The notes: a model not told the origin generated them from the letters alone. A DNA stretch of 64,000 bases from Plantago major (GCA_026545765.1 CM048840.1:48720580-48784579), one strand, 5' to 3'. Counted from the stretch's first letter, positions 24,128-35,906 are shown. A program made the numbers and translations.

Positions 24128-24937
24128 GTTGACAATTTGGTACAGTTTTATCTTGTTATTTATCTCTTCTTCTTTCCAACCTACGTTCAGCTCCTCTTGT
24201 TTTTCTCTTCTTCCCAATTTATTCCTGCTTCTTTGAATGATAGACATAGATCCCTTCCAGCCATTACTAAATTAAAAAACTTTAGTCATAAATTAATTAT
24301 ATAAGCTAACTATTAATAATTTATTTTTTCACTATAAAAATTTGATCCGTCGCTGAAACAGTGCCGATCCGTCGCTAAGTCCTTAGCGACGGATAAAAAA
24401 GCCGTCGTCCCACGGGAAGATTAATGACGGATAGTTTATCCATTGCTAAATCGCGACGGATAAACCATTGACTTTTTAGCGTCGCTAAAAAGCTGATTTT
24501 TTTAAATTATAAATTTACTGGATTTTAGCGACTGATACTTTATCCGTCGCTAAATTGAGCAGATTTTGAATTTTTTTTTTAAAATTTTGATGCCTGTTTT
24601 CATATTTCACCTGTTTCACAAATATAATGTCTGATAGTAAATCCAGAATAATGAAATTATTTTAATTAAACAGAAATCATTCGACAAAATACAAATTATC
24701 CGTAATAAAATGAAATATCCGTACATAAGCTAAAATAAGAGGTCAAGTGGCAGAAAAACAGAAGTTCAAAACGAAATATCTAGGAGAAGCATAACAGAAA
24801 TGTATCAAGGCTAAGAAGATGCCGGTTTCTTCTTGAATTGACAGCTCCCGAATGTCGATCCTCCTCACCACCTCAGCCTGAAATCGTAAAGTGCATACCA
24901 TGAGTTACGGATGAAAAATTACGAATACTACACAAAT

Positions 24938-25064
24938 GGTGACTAACATATCACCCACATATAGTGGCTAACATACCACTCATATTGTCCTAAAAGCAGC
25001 TAAGACAATGGTGACTAACATATCACCTAAGTTCAGTCTCACATATAGTGGGTAACATACCACT
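24938..25064. repeat. Array of four small hairpins
   Basis: GGTGA-ctaacata-TCACC (24938-24955), AGTGG-ctaacata-CCACT (24963-24980), GGTGA-ctaacata-TCACC (25010-25027) and AGTGG-gtaacata-CCACT (25047-25064). Two stem types alternate around a nearly constant loop, so the stems are kept paired while their sequence differs. The array lies inside CACTA element 2. Confidence 0.85.
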
Positions 25065-25171
25065 CACAAATAAAGCACAAAGAAATAAAGAAGAATGATC
25101 ATATTATCACAAACAAGATACGAATATATACAATAACCTAGAGATGATTCCGTCTATATTCAAGCATGTGA

Positions 25172-25176
25172 TATAC
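25172..25176. repeat. Target-site duplication of Copia B, left
   Basis: TATAC directly before the 5' LTR. The identical pentamer follows the 3' LTR at 44300-44304. Confidence 0.9.
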
Positions 25177-25853
25177 TTTTAGGAATATCTGTTTAGATTT
25201 TGATCAACAATCTAATGACTTATCTTAGCTCAGAAAGGTCGTTAGTACTCTTGGTTCACTTGAACACTGTAAAAGAGGAAAATCACTGAGTATGATAGTC
25301 TAGCAAATCTTGTATAGGATGTTAGGTCTCTGAATGTAATTTTTATTTCCTTAAAGAAGACCAAGAAGAAGGCATCCAGCACGAGAAGTTCAACTTTAAA
25401 ATGAAGTTTTGAAGACTGTACAAGATTTCTGAAGACAAAGGTTATCAGATACCTATGTCCAGATATCTTTGACAAACAAGTGTTTCTCAATGAACCAGTT
25501 TTGCAAAAGATATCTGAGAACGCAAGGTTTCTGAACGAGGAAAAGTGCCCACAGATATCTACACTCAGATACCTTGGATAAAACTATGTTTCTGGGAAAC
25601 AATGTTTCAACAGGTATCTGGAGATGAGAAGGTCTCTGGAAAGGGACATGCAGTGCTTCAGAAAGCATGCATAGTTCCGTTGGCACTACAGGATAAAAAT
25701 AGTACAATGCAATAAATGTGCAGACAGAGACATCTGAACAAAATAGGAAATCTCTGAAAAGAGATAACGTCTTCTACAGTACTATTTTCAGATATCAATA
25801 GTTTGAATTTCATTAAGCCTAACGGATACTATTCAAACGGCATGATTTTCAAC

Positions 25854-25862
25854 TATAAATAT
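25854..25862 (+). promoter_or_regulatory. TATA box of the B 5' LTR
   Basis: TATAAATAT followed by catcactta. The same box is found at 43325-43333 in the 3' LTR and at 53128-53136 in element C. Confidence 0.7.
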
Positions 25863-26299
25863 CATCACTTAGAATGCTTGAAAGATACATACAGAACTTA
25901 CACACTGAACTCACTGAAAATACCAAGTCTCTCTGAGAATACAACTAGTGGTATTTTTTTCTCAAGCATACAAGTCTTCAACCTACTTATTCTTCAGCTT
26001 ACAGTTGCGACTAAGCTCTTGAATTCTAAGTAGCATGAAAGTTCTAAGTGTCCTGATCCTTAACAAGTATTGCTATCTGTGAAGGAGTTGAATCAAAAGG
26101 TCAAGTATCTGAGATTCATTCTCTAGAACATTTATCATAGACTTGGGTCAGTAAAGAACATATCACCACACATTGTGAACTGTGTTAAATGACTCTTGTT
26201 CAAGAAGGTAGTATTACATAACTGTAGAAGTTATTAATCTATCAAAACCTGACAAACTACCTTAACCAACACCTTAAACGGCGTGGAGTACAGGAAGTA

Positions 26300-26422
26300 C
26301 TTAGTTTGGGAAACTAAGGAATAACTCCAAGGTTACTGAGCATAGGAAGTACTTAGTTTGGGAAGCTAAGGAATAGCTCAAAGGTTTCTGAGTATAGGAA
26401 GTACTTGGCTGAGAAAGCCAGG
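26300..26422 (+). other. LTR hairpin triplet (B, 5' LTR)
   Basis: CTTAGTTT-GGG-AAACTAAG (26300-26318), CTTAGTTT-GGG-AAGCTAAG (26352-26370) and CTTGGCT-GAGAA-AGCCAGG (26404-26422), each after GGAAGTA and before GAATA(A/G)CTC, with a period of 52 bases. The 3' LTR counterparts are at 43771-43789, 43823-43841 and 43875-43893. In the last one the changed bases still pair as G-T or T-G. Confidence 0.7.
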
Positions 26423-26820
26423 GAATAACTCAGGGGGAACACTTGGTTGGGAACCTGGTGTATTTAGGAATCGAGAGAAGATATTTGTAAGGTGAACTCA
26501 ATTATCTGTCTTAGTGGATTCTAGGTCTGAGAAAGGCCGAAGTGGATTAGTTGAAGGATTACGCCACCTTCAGATACCACTATAAAGATCAGTGTTATTT
26601 ACTTTCTGCAATTTATTACTTGCTTTATTTACCTTGCTGAGTATTTACACATATCTTGCTGAGCACGTGCACTTATCACAGAAAAGTCTCCCGCTCTCTG
26701 AAATTAAGTATCAGATATCTTCACAGATATCTGAGAAATTGTGTTTATCGACAAAAGTTGTAAAAGACTATTCACCCCCCCCCCTAGTCTTTTCCCTTTG
26801 CGGTTATCTGGACCAACAAG

Positions 26821-26832
26821 TGGTATCAGAGC
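26821..26832 (+). other. Primer binding site, Copia B
   Basis: TGGTATCAGAGC, two bases after the 5' LTR, complementary to the 3' end of initiator Met tRNA, the usual Copia primer. Confidence 0.95.
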
Positions 26833-28460
26833 AGGAGGTTCCCAAGCCTTCTGCACTTAAACTAGATCCCAGATAAGTGCCCACTAACTGCTTTTCACCT
26901 ACACTTGATTTTTCTGTTTAGTGTGTTTGCTGCAGGATGTCTTTAAGTGACGCTCCAATTCTCAAGCCAGAGAATTATGAGAAATGGAAAAACAACATGA
27001 TGCTCCACCTAGAAGCCATCAGTGATGAAATGATCGAAGTAATAAAGAATGGCCCCATAGTCATTCAACAACTCAAGCAGGTCATGGAGGTTTCTAATGG
27101 TAGAGACAGAGTTCCCACTGATGAAGAACCAAGTGGTGGTTCCTCACAAACAGGTGCTTCAACCAGTGGAAGATCTACTGGTCAAGTTATTTACGAGCCA
27201 AAGCCCAGAGAGCTCTGTACATCGGAAGATGCCAAGAGAAATCGACTGGATGGTCAGGCTCGCAATATCATCATACGTTCCACTCCAGAGCACATACAGT
27301 GTAAACTGACTACAAGAAAGCCTGTTCCTAGCCACGGAAACATAGCGACGGATTCTATCAGTCGCTAGTTAGCGACGAATCGCTAGCTCTAGCGACAGAT
27401 ACAATCCGTCGCTAGTTCTAACGACGGATAAGCATTTCCGTCGTTATGTTTAACGACAGATAGGCTTATCCGTCTTTATTTAACGACGGATAGTAGTATC
27501 CGTCGTTAGAACTAGCGACGGATAGATTATCCGTCGCTAGATTCGTTGACTAAAATGGGAAAAGAAATAAAAAAATGGAAAAAGAAATTTTTAAAAAAAA
27601 TAATAGAAAACTGAAAACCTAGTGATGGATAGGACTATCCGTCGCTATTAGCGACGGATAGTCTATCCGTCACTAGAGTTTCAGTTTTTTACGGGAAGCA
27701 GAATGCTTCCTTCCCCATTTTTTCTTCTTCCTTTCTTCTCCCCATTTCGCCCAAAGCCATTCCGGTCCAAATCTCAACCATTTTGTCCATTCTTCGTGTA
27801 CATTCGAAGCTCGTGAATCAAGGAGGTCAATTTTGCTGTCAATTTCAAATTCCATCCGCTCATTTCTCCGGATTCGAAGGTAAACCCTAATTTTTTATAT
27901 TTGGGGATTTTGTTACTTTGGACCAATTTGAGCAATTGAATGTAAATGGAGAGTATATAGTACTTAGTTTAGATGTAATTAGGTAATGTTTTACCTTTGA
28001 GATGTGCAATTGATATATATTGATTGTGAATTTGAATTTTTAGTATAATGTTAGTATGTTTGTAAGTATGTTGGGCTTTTAATTAATTTGATATTGGTGT
28101 ATATTTAGTAAAATTATGAAGATTTAGTACCTCGTTTTGAAACCCTAACTTTTTGACATATTTGGAAAATTTAGTTAATTTAGACTAATTTAAGCAATTG
28201 TATGTTTACTAGCTAGTTAATTAACTTTGAGATGTGCAATTGTTTGAATTGTTAATTAGTATAATGTTAAGTATGTCGTAGTTTTGATTTAAGTATGTTA
28301 AGTATGTTAATTAAGATTTGCAATTGTTTCATTTGATAAATTTATACATGTACTAGATTATAAATTATGAGAATTTAATTAATGAAGTGTGTTGATATAA
28401 TTTGGTGATTAGATTCATAAAATGCATGTAATTTATAATTTATAAATTCGTATTAAAGGG

Positions 28461-28826
28461 TTGGAATTCTTTATTTGTAATGGGAATTTTGGTAAGAGAC
28501 AAAAACTTTATAACATGCAAGAAATGGGGAAAGGGAATCGAGTTGAAAAAATACGATCTAATCAATTCAAACGTGTCAGATTATATAATCATCCAATGAA
28601 CATCGATCGTTCATGGATGTACCAAAGGATAGTTAATGGCAGAGTTTTACCTAGTTTTGTGGAAGGGGTTGATGCCTTCATTACATTTGCACTGACACAG
28701 ACTAATTGTTTGAGTGGGGGGATGATGAAGTGCCCTTGCACCCAGTATAAATGTAGAAATAAGCAATTTTTACCTCCAAAAACGGTAGAGTGGATCAGTC
28801 CTACAAGGAAAGCCGCCACAGTATAG
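28461..28826 (+). pseudogene. CACTA transposase-associated domain
   Basis: A frame of 121 residues contains DRSWMYQRIVNGRVLPSF, then VEGVDAFITFALTQ and a Cys-rich end (GGMMKCPCTQYKCRN). This is the Transpos_assoc domain (PF13963) found at the N-terminus of plant TNP2-type En/Spm transposases. The true start is likely the internal Met of MNIDRSWMY or just before it. The TNP2 catalytic domain that should follow is absent: the sequence passes to unrelated short frames and then to the C-terminal gene part near 29120. Confidence 0.75.
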
Positions 28827-29120
28827 GCATATTGGGGACGAAGAGTGGGCTATGTGGCATGAGTATTGGAGCATTAATCACGTCGAGGATCAGTCCTACA
28901 AGAAAGCGTAACCAACGACCGAGCCATGAGATGGTAAGGGCTCGCCAGCATCACTTGGTCATAAGTCATGTCATCGCCAGATGTCGGTAAGTATATATAT
29001 GTGTGTTCTGATTACAACATGATTTGTACACATGTGTATTGCTTTCATTTATACCAATTTACCACTTGTTTGCATTCCTACCAACTTACTAACTACTTGT
29101 TGCAATATATAATGTTCTTT

Positions 29121-29670
29121 AGCTGAACCTGAGCCAACCCAAGACTTGCCTAGAGCAAATGAAGATGGGGAAGTTCAAGAACGGCGTTTGGGTGGACCAG
29201 AAGTCCGAGCTTATTGCAGTATGTGTATTTGCTAAGTGTTACAGTTGTATATGCATGTGTATTATAAATTAAATATGAAATTGTAGCTCATTTCGTATAC
29301 ACTTGACTATTACAGAGTGAGGTGGAGCGGATCATTGCGGAGAGGCTACTCGAGGGTGAGGAGTTGTCCGTGGAAGAACAAGACCGGATCTTTCTACAGG
29401 TCAACCCACCCGACAACAAGGGTCGGGTTTATGGTCTTTGTAGTTATGGCGACACACTGACGCAGAGCTTCTCCGTGTCCTAGTAGCAATCTCAGTGACA
29501 TGGTGGTGTTTACACACAGGGGCATGTCGAGCAGATGGTGAATGAAGCAGTGACTCCTCTCTAGACTGAGATTGGAAATCTCAGGGATGAGCAGGCTCGT
29601 ATGAATCAGAGGATGGAAGAGCTCTGCCGCTTGTATATGAGCCAGAATACCCCCGGCCCCTCGTCTTAGT
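29121..29670 (+). pseudogene. CACTA C-terminal gene remnant (En/Spm PF03004-like)
   Basis: Coding pieces on the plus strand include FKNGVWVDQKSELIA, then after a TTACAG acceptor SEVERIIAERLLEGEELSVEEQ and KGRVYGLCSYGDTL, and finally a coiled-coil-like tail (RDEQARMNQRMEELCRLYMS). WVDQKSE followed by NRVYGLGS-like sequence is typical of the plant En/Spm transposase family PF03004. There is at least one stop between the pieces, so the gene is dead. A relative lies in CACTA element 2 near 24815-24885. Confidence 0.65.
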
Positions 29671-29878
29671 GATGTTGTGATGTTTTGGATACTATGCTAC
29701 TTTTTACTTTGTTGGATATTTGGATTTATATTCGGATATGTAGACTTTATTTTGGATAATTTGTTTTTTGGATGAATCGTTGTTGTTAATTAATGCAATT
29801 TCCCCTTTGTGACATATCACTATTATATTTGTTGAAAAAACAGGTGAAAATTATAAAATAATTTTTTAAAAAAAAACA

Positions 29879-29916
29879 GTAGTTTAGCGACGGATAATTA
29901 TCCGTCGCTAAACTAC
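29879..29916. repeat. 38-base perfect palindrome in CACTA 1
   Basis: One subterminal agcgacggata unit and its inverse meet to form a perfect palindrome of 38 bases centred between 29897 and 29898. Several shorter palindromes of the same kind follow to about 30270. Confidence 0.9.
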
Positions 29917-32466
29917 GAATTAGGGCTAGAACGCCCTAATTCGTTGTTTAGCGACGGATAGTTATCCGTCGCTAACTACGAATTAGGGTAGCACTCCCTA
30001 ATTCGTTATTTAGATCCGTCGCTAAACAACGAATTAGGGCGTTCTAGCCATAATTAGATTAGAGACGGATAATTATCCGTCTCTAATGGCGACGGAGGGT
30101 CAACGCCCTATCCGTCGCCAATTCCGTGGCTATTAGCGACGGATAAAAATCCGTTGCTAATTCGCCTTAGAGACGCCCGTCATTAAGACGGGCGTCTATC
30201 CGTCGCTAAGGCCATCGCTAAGGCCTTAGCGACGGATCGGCAGTGGCTTAGTGACGGATAATTCCGTCGCTAAACCACTGTTTTCTTGTAGTGTCTGTGG
30301 GTTGCAAAAACGGTGAAAGTGGCCTGGCAACTGATTGAGGAAATCTGTGCCGGCACTGAGAAAACAAAGGAAAATAAGTTCGAAGTTTTGAAGCTCAAAT
30401 TTCAAAACTTTAAACAAGGTCCCACAGAGACTCTTGAAGAACTAGATTTCCGGTTCACAGCATTGATGAGTGAAATGGGTGCACTTGGTGAAAGTGAGAG
30501 ATACTCTAACTCTGAAAAGGTGAAGACTATCGTGAGAAGCTTGAAACAAAACTGGGAACACACTCAGTATTTTTATTTCAACCAAGGAATGCCAAATATC
30601 ACTCCAGTAGAACTCTTTTTCCACTTAGCTACTGTCAACTATGAAACTACCTAGAGAGAACAAACAATTGCTGAGAAAGTTCACAATGTTGCTTTAGTAA
30701 CACAAGGTACTTCTGAAAAGAAGGATACCAAGGAAATGACTGAGGAAGATTCTTGTCAGAAACAAATGAGAAAATATGTCACGGAGATTGAGAGAAGAAA
30801 AGCCAAAGAGAAGTCGAAAAGCATCTAGGCTCAAATTATCACCAAGACAAAAATATGCAAATTGCTGCTCACGAACAAGTCGGCCCAGCAAGGATCTAGT
30901 ACTGAGGAAGCAGAAATTGGAAACGATATCTGTTTCTATTGTCAAAAACCTGGTCATTTTAAAAGAGATTGCCCTGTTTTCAATAAGCTAAAGACAGGTG
31001 ACAAGAAAGATAGAAGAAACTTCAAGAGAGGTCAGAGAGCTATGCTCACTGAAGAAAGGAAAAAGATTCAAATCCAACTGGATGCTCTTGATATTGAGTC
31101 AGAATCTGAGGAAGAAGACTCAGATGATACCAAATTACCTTCTCCAGAATTATGTGGCATTACTCATGAATTAGTTGACTTTGGTAAAAAGAAAAGGGAA
31201 TTATGCGGGGTTGCTGAGGAGATCTATCCAGCATTGAGCCCTGCCTAATGGCAGACGAGGTAGCTAACATCTATCAATTCATAACTTATGAGAGTGATGA
31301 GGAAGAAATCAGAGATTCAGGATATTTCAGAAGAGAACTTGATCTCTACAAAAGAGAATTTCAAATGATCCGAGCTAGAGCCGACATTCTTGAAAAAGAA
31401 AAGAATTCTCTTGAGAAGGAAAATTCACAATTACTCAAGATATCTAAGAAAAAGGAAGCTGACAATGCATTTCTCAAATCACAGATATCTGAAACAGAGA
31501 AGTTACAGAGAAAGGCAATGGATATACTCCGAAAGGAAAATAAAGATCTTCTTTCTGAAAATGAGGAACTCAAGAAGAAAGAACTATCTTTTCAATCCTA
31601 TGCCAAAGCTTGTGACACTCTTACTGAAGTACACTCTTATTTAAGAGATCCTTCAGAAAAGGGAGGACTTGGGCTGGACACACAAATAAATAGTTCTACC
31701 ACTCTAAATAAGAGTGACGAAAGAATAACATTTGTTAATGCTCAGCAAGATGGTTCTCAAATAACATATAGCATTGGTCAGAAAGCTAAGGTTGTTGACA
31801 AAGGAAAGGCAGTTGTGACCAAACCATTGTGGGAAAAACAAGTCCAAAAGAAAACTGTTGGGAATGTTTCTGTAAAGAAACATAACACTGAAAAGTGTAA
31901 TCACCCACAGTGCTATGTCTCTCAGAAAGGAAAAATTCCAGGAGCAGGCAAATTTTCCAACATCACGTTTTCTAGAAAGAAGACGTTCCAGAGACTAGCA
32001 AAGCTGCTGAGAAGAGAACTCAGACAGCACTAGGTGCTCGAAATGGCATTGGCTATAAAGCCATCGGGAAACAACTCGCCCGTGAGTATAAACAAGAGAA
32101 AGAACGATGGATGAAAGCCAGGATTGCGCATAGCAATCATCAGAAGTGGAAGAAAGAACAGGTTACGACCACTCTGAATGCCAGGGCTAGAAGAAGTCTG
32201 GCAAGGAAAGCTAAGTTTCTTTGGCAGACTCGACAATAATCGACAGTATGAAAGCACCACGAGGAGCACCAAGGAACACACCAAGAAGGAAAATAGCTTT
32301 AAATGATAATGATACCAATCATTTACCTAAAATTCCTCCTTATGTTCCAACAAGACAAAAGAATATCCCAAGGAAGTTCATTCAGAAACGGATTCCTACA
32401 GGGAGATTCTTTAGTTCAGAAGGTTCCATTGTTGGAATGAGAGCCTAACTCCTTGTTTTCTATTTT

Positions 32467-32709
32467 GTGCAGAACATTCTGAGGAAAAACCCGAAGTGGC
32501 ATTTTGATAGTGGATGTGGGAAGCACATGACAGGAGACAAAGCAAATCTGATTAACTACAGAAAATGCGATAAAGGACCAATTATTAGGTTTGCTGGAGG
32601 AGATGAAAATCCAACCATAGGATTTGGCAATATGAAGTTTGGAGCCCTTACAATCTCTGAAGTACTACATGTAAAGGGATTGAAATATAATCTCCTAAGC
32701 ATGAGTTAA
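32467..32709 (+). pseudogene. Copia B protease region
   Basis: WHFDSGCGKHMTGDK is the active-site region of a Copia aspartic protease (a DSG-type motif followed by HMTG), then FAGGDENPTIGFGN and VLHVKGLKYNLLSMS, all standard for Copia. The protease processes gag-pol. Part of a broken pol. Confidence 0.85.
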
Positions 32710-32787
32710 TTAGTAGACAAAGGGTACACTGTCAAGATCAAGTCAAAACTATGCAAAGTAATTGACAATGAGTCAAAGCAGACAGTC

Positions 32788-33945
32788 TTGGTGGCTAGGC
32801 GAAAAGGAAATCTTTATGTTGCTGACTGGGCATTTGCCACAACTGAAGAATGTCTCATGGTGAGTCAATCTGGCCACACTGAAGAAAACTGGCTATGGCA
32901 TAAAAGAATGAGTCACTTGAACTTCAAAACTCTGAACAAGCTAGCCAAGAAAGAATTGGTGGTTGGTTTACCCAAAATGGTATATAGAAAAGATGGTATA
33001 TGCTCAGCTTGTCAAATGGAAAAACAATCCAAAACATCTTTCAAGTCTAAAACTAGACACTCCAGTGAAAGGCCACAGCAAATGTTACATATGGATCTTT
33101 TTGAATCCTCTGTAACTAGCTATGCAGGAAAGAAGTATGGTCTCGTTGTTGTTGATGATTACTCAAGATTCACTTGGGTTGTATTTCTCAAAAAAAAATC
33201 TGATGCAAGGGTTGAGATACCCAACTTGCTGAATGAGCTTGAAGTCATGAAAAATGACAAGGTATCTGTAATCAGAACAGACCATGGTACTGAGTTTGTG
33301 AACCAGTACATAAAAGAGTTTTGCACCTGCAAAGGTATACAACATCAACTATCTTCCGTAAGGACACCACAACAAAATGGTGTTGCTGAAAGGAAGAATA
33401 GGACCCTAAAAGAAGCAGCAAGAACAATGCTTGCTGACACTGAAATAAGTGAAATCTATTGGGTTGAAGCTGTTAACACAGCCTGCTACACTCAAAATAG
33501 ATGTTTGATTAACAAACACCATGACAAAACTCCTTATGAGCTTTTGATTGGTAGACCCCCTAGTATCAAACATCTAATGGTGTTTGGTTGCAGATGTTTT
33601 GTTCTTAACAATGGAAAAAAATACTTGAGAACATTTCAACCAAAAGCAGATGAAGGAGTATTTCTTGGTTATTCTCTGAATAGCAAAGCCTACAGAATCT
33701 ACAACAAAAGAACGCAAAAGATTGAAGAATCTGTTCATGTAGTCTTCTACGAAGGAAACAAGAAAGTACCCTTGAATGAAGAACTCTCAGATAGGTTCAA
33801 AGAGCTAATGATTAAAGATTCTGAAGAAGAATCCTCAAAAGGTAACAATTCTATCATTCACTTAGAGGATGAATCTGACGATGAAAAGCAACCATTGCTT
33901 AGTAACAACCAGATGACTCTAAGACATGATGAAGAATTCCTATGA
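32788..33945 (+). pseudogene. Copia B integrase
   Basis: A 385-residue frame contains the GAG-pre-integrase zinc region (HKRMSHLNFKTLNKL ... CSACQMEKQ) and the catalytic core with Asp in HMDLFESS, Asp in IRTDHGTEF and Glu in QQNGVAERKNR, the DDE triad. The C-terminal part carries the Copia GKKYLRTFQPKADEGVFLGYS block. The enzyme inserts the cDNA into host DNA. Part of a broken element. Confidence 0.9.
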
Positions 33946-34334
33946 GAATTCCAGAAATGGAACAGGTTACTGAGAACCTTCATCATGAAGAGGTTTCTGA
34001 GAATGAGATTGCTGAAAATCAAATATATCTTTAACACTGAAAAAGTGTCAGATATCCATGGCATTTCCCATGTGCAGATATCTCAGATACTGCACAAGTA
34101 TCCTATCAAGATCATATTGATTCACATTCAGATCAAAATGATATTGATCCTACTAGTTCAAAACCCATTATGAAATGGATAAGAAATCATCCTGCCAAGG
34201 ATGTGATCGGTCCTTTAGACCAATGAGTTAGAACTAGGAGAGGAATTGTTGACTCTCTTTATGGATGTTTCATCTCAAATATTGAACCTAAAACTATAGA
34301 AGAAGCATTAAAGGATCAAGATTGGATCTTTGCA

Positions 34335-35906
34335 ATGCAAGAAGAGTTGGATCAATTTGAGAGAAACAAAGTCTGGAAACTGGTTCCATTTGTTGATGGA
34401 ATATCTGTAATTGGAACCAAGTGGGTTTTCAAAAATAAAATGAATGAGTCTGGTGAAATAACTGGAAACAAAGAAAGGTTGGTTACCAAGGGATTCACCC
34501 AGACAGAAGGACTAGATTTTGACGAGTCATATGCTCTAGTTGCAAGACTGGACGCAATTAGACTATTTCTAGCCTTTGCAGCTCATAATGACTTTAAAGT
34601 TTATCAGATGGATGTTAAAAGTGCATTCCTAAACTGTGAACTTGCTGAAGAAGTCTATGTTGAACAACCACCAGGCTTTCAGGTTTCCACAGAAAGTAGA
34701 ATGGTTTATAACCTTCAGAAAGCTCTGTATGGACTGAAACAGGCTCCGAGAGCATGGTATGATACTTTAGCCAAATACTTGCTGGAAAGTGGCTTCAAGA
34801 AAGGAGATGTTGATAAAACACTCTTTACTTTGAACCATGAAGGGAAACTACTTTTAGTCCAAGTATATGTTGATGACATTATATTTGGATCTAAAGACAA
34901 GCAACTTTGTGAAGACTTTGCTGAGCTCATGAAAAGTAAATTTGAGATGGGCATGATGGGAGAATTAAAATACTTCCTAGGATTGCAAATCAAGCAACTT
35001 AATGATGGAATATTCATTAGTCAAACAAAGTATGTAAAGGACATGCTCAACAAGTTTAATCTAAAGCCTTATGAAAAGAATGCTAAGATACCTATGAGCA
35101 TTGGAACCAAAATGACCTATACTGAATCTGACAAGAGTGTTGAAGAACACAAATATAGGAAATTGATTGGGTCTCTACTGTACCTCACTGCAAGTAGAGC
35201 TGATATTCAATATGCAGTTGGAGTGTGTGCTAGATTTCAGACAATTCCAATGCAATCACACTATAACATTGCTATGAAAATATTAAGGTATGTAAAGGGT
35301 ACTGTAGAAGTTGGATTGTGGTATCCAAAAGACAGTGGATTGATTTTAGTTGGCTATTCTGATGCTTACTGTGCTGGATCATTGCTTGATAGAAAAAACA
35401 CCTCAGGAACTTGTCAATTTCTTGGTGCCAGATTAATATCATGGTTCAGCAAGAAACAAAACCCAATTGCCACATCTACCACAGAGGCTGAATATATTGT
35501 TGCTGGGTGTTGTGCTTCACAGATATTGTGGATACAACAACAACTCAGAGACTATGTGGTCAATGAAGAGAAAACTCTGATTTTCTTTGACAACACAAGT
35601 GCTATTGCCATAACTCAGAATCCTAAGTTTCATGCAAGAACAAAGCACATTGATGTTAGACACCACTTCATTAGAGAACATGTTGAAAAAGGCAACACAG
35701 AGATACTCAAGATTGGTACTGGAGACCAATTTGCAGATATCTTTACAAAGCCTTTGCAAGAAAGCAGGTTCTTAACCTTGAGACACAGTCTTGGGTTAAT
35801 GGAGTTACCAAAGGAACTGAAAGTTCTAATCTCTGAGATGAGGATTCAGAAAGGAGAAAGATATCTAGATCAGGTATCTAGATATTCAATGCAAAAAGGT
35901 ATCTGA
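34335..35906 (+). pseudogene. pol: Copia B reverse transcriptase and RNase H
   Basis: A 523-residue frame covers the RT palm ([18 protein letters not shown]) and RNase H ([40 protein letters not shown]). It has the usual length of the Copia RT-RNase H part. It sits in an element that is broken elsewhere. Confidence 0.9.

Larger units (their letters stand above)
24330..25176 (-). mobile_element. CACTA element 2, 3' part
   Basis: It begins CACTATAAAAAT, a diverged CACTA terminus, followed by a subterminal array of gatccgtcgct/agcgacggata units (about 24344-24560). A minus-strand piece at about 24885-24815 (AEVVRRIDIRELSIQEE) matches the C-terminal exon of CACTA element 1 (SEVERIIAERLLEGEELSVEEQ), fixing the orientation as minus. 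The element is interrupted at 25177 by Copia B and resumes at 44305. Without the two LTR insertions its native length is about 4 kb if its other end is at 52381, or about 2.7 kb if at about 51000. Confidence 0.7.
25177..26818 (+). repeat. 5' LTR of Copia B
   Basis: About 1642 bases, ending ...GGACCAACA just before the primer binding site. It has a TATAAATAT box at 25854-25862, three hairpins at 26300-26422 and a C-run near the end. It pairs with the LTR at 42648-44299. Confidence 0.95.
27308..30293 (+). mobile_element. CACTA element 1, inside Copia B gag
   Basis: The ends ACTACAAGAAAG and TTTTCTTGTAGTG are CACTA terminal inverted repeats; CTG at 27306-27308 and at 30295-30297 is a candidate 3-base target duplication, with slightly degenerate ends. 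Both termini carry dense arrays of agcgacggata and its complement (27347-27680, 29880-30275), where En/Spm-type transposases bind. Inside are a 5' untranslated region (about 27700-27890) and pieces of the transposase gene. At about 3 kb it is a deletion derivative. It entered after Copia B did, so it is the youngest layer of the nest. Confidence 0.85.
26937..32446 (+). pseudogene. gag: Copia B gag region
   Basis: It starts MSLSDAPILKPENYEKWK, the usual N-terminal stretch of Copia gag proteins. A CCHC zinc knuckle (CFYCQKPGHFKRDC, 30931-30972) would bind viral RNA. It is followed by a long charged and coiled-coil region (about 31300-31570), typical of the extended gag of Sireviruses. The gag is interrupted by CACTA element 1 (27308-30293) and is a fossil with further breaks. 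Element C has the same order. Confidence 0.85.

Noticed and set aside
24045-24304. Plus-strand frames of 63-91 residues
   Set aside because: No domain, no splice context, Phe/Leu/Ser-rich composition typical of AT-rich noncoding DNA; the minus-strand tRNA-like boxes explain part of the sequence.
27300-30300. agcgacggata arrays as a CRISPR-like repeat array
   Set aside because: The units are inverted as well as direct, spacing is irregular, and they lie at CACTA termini in a plant genome.
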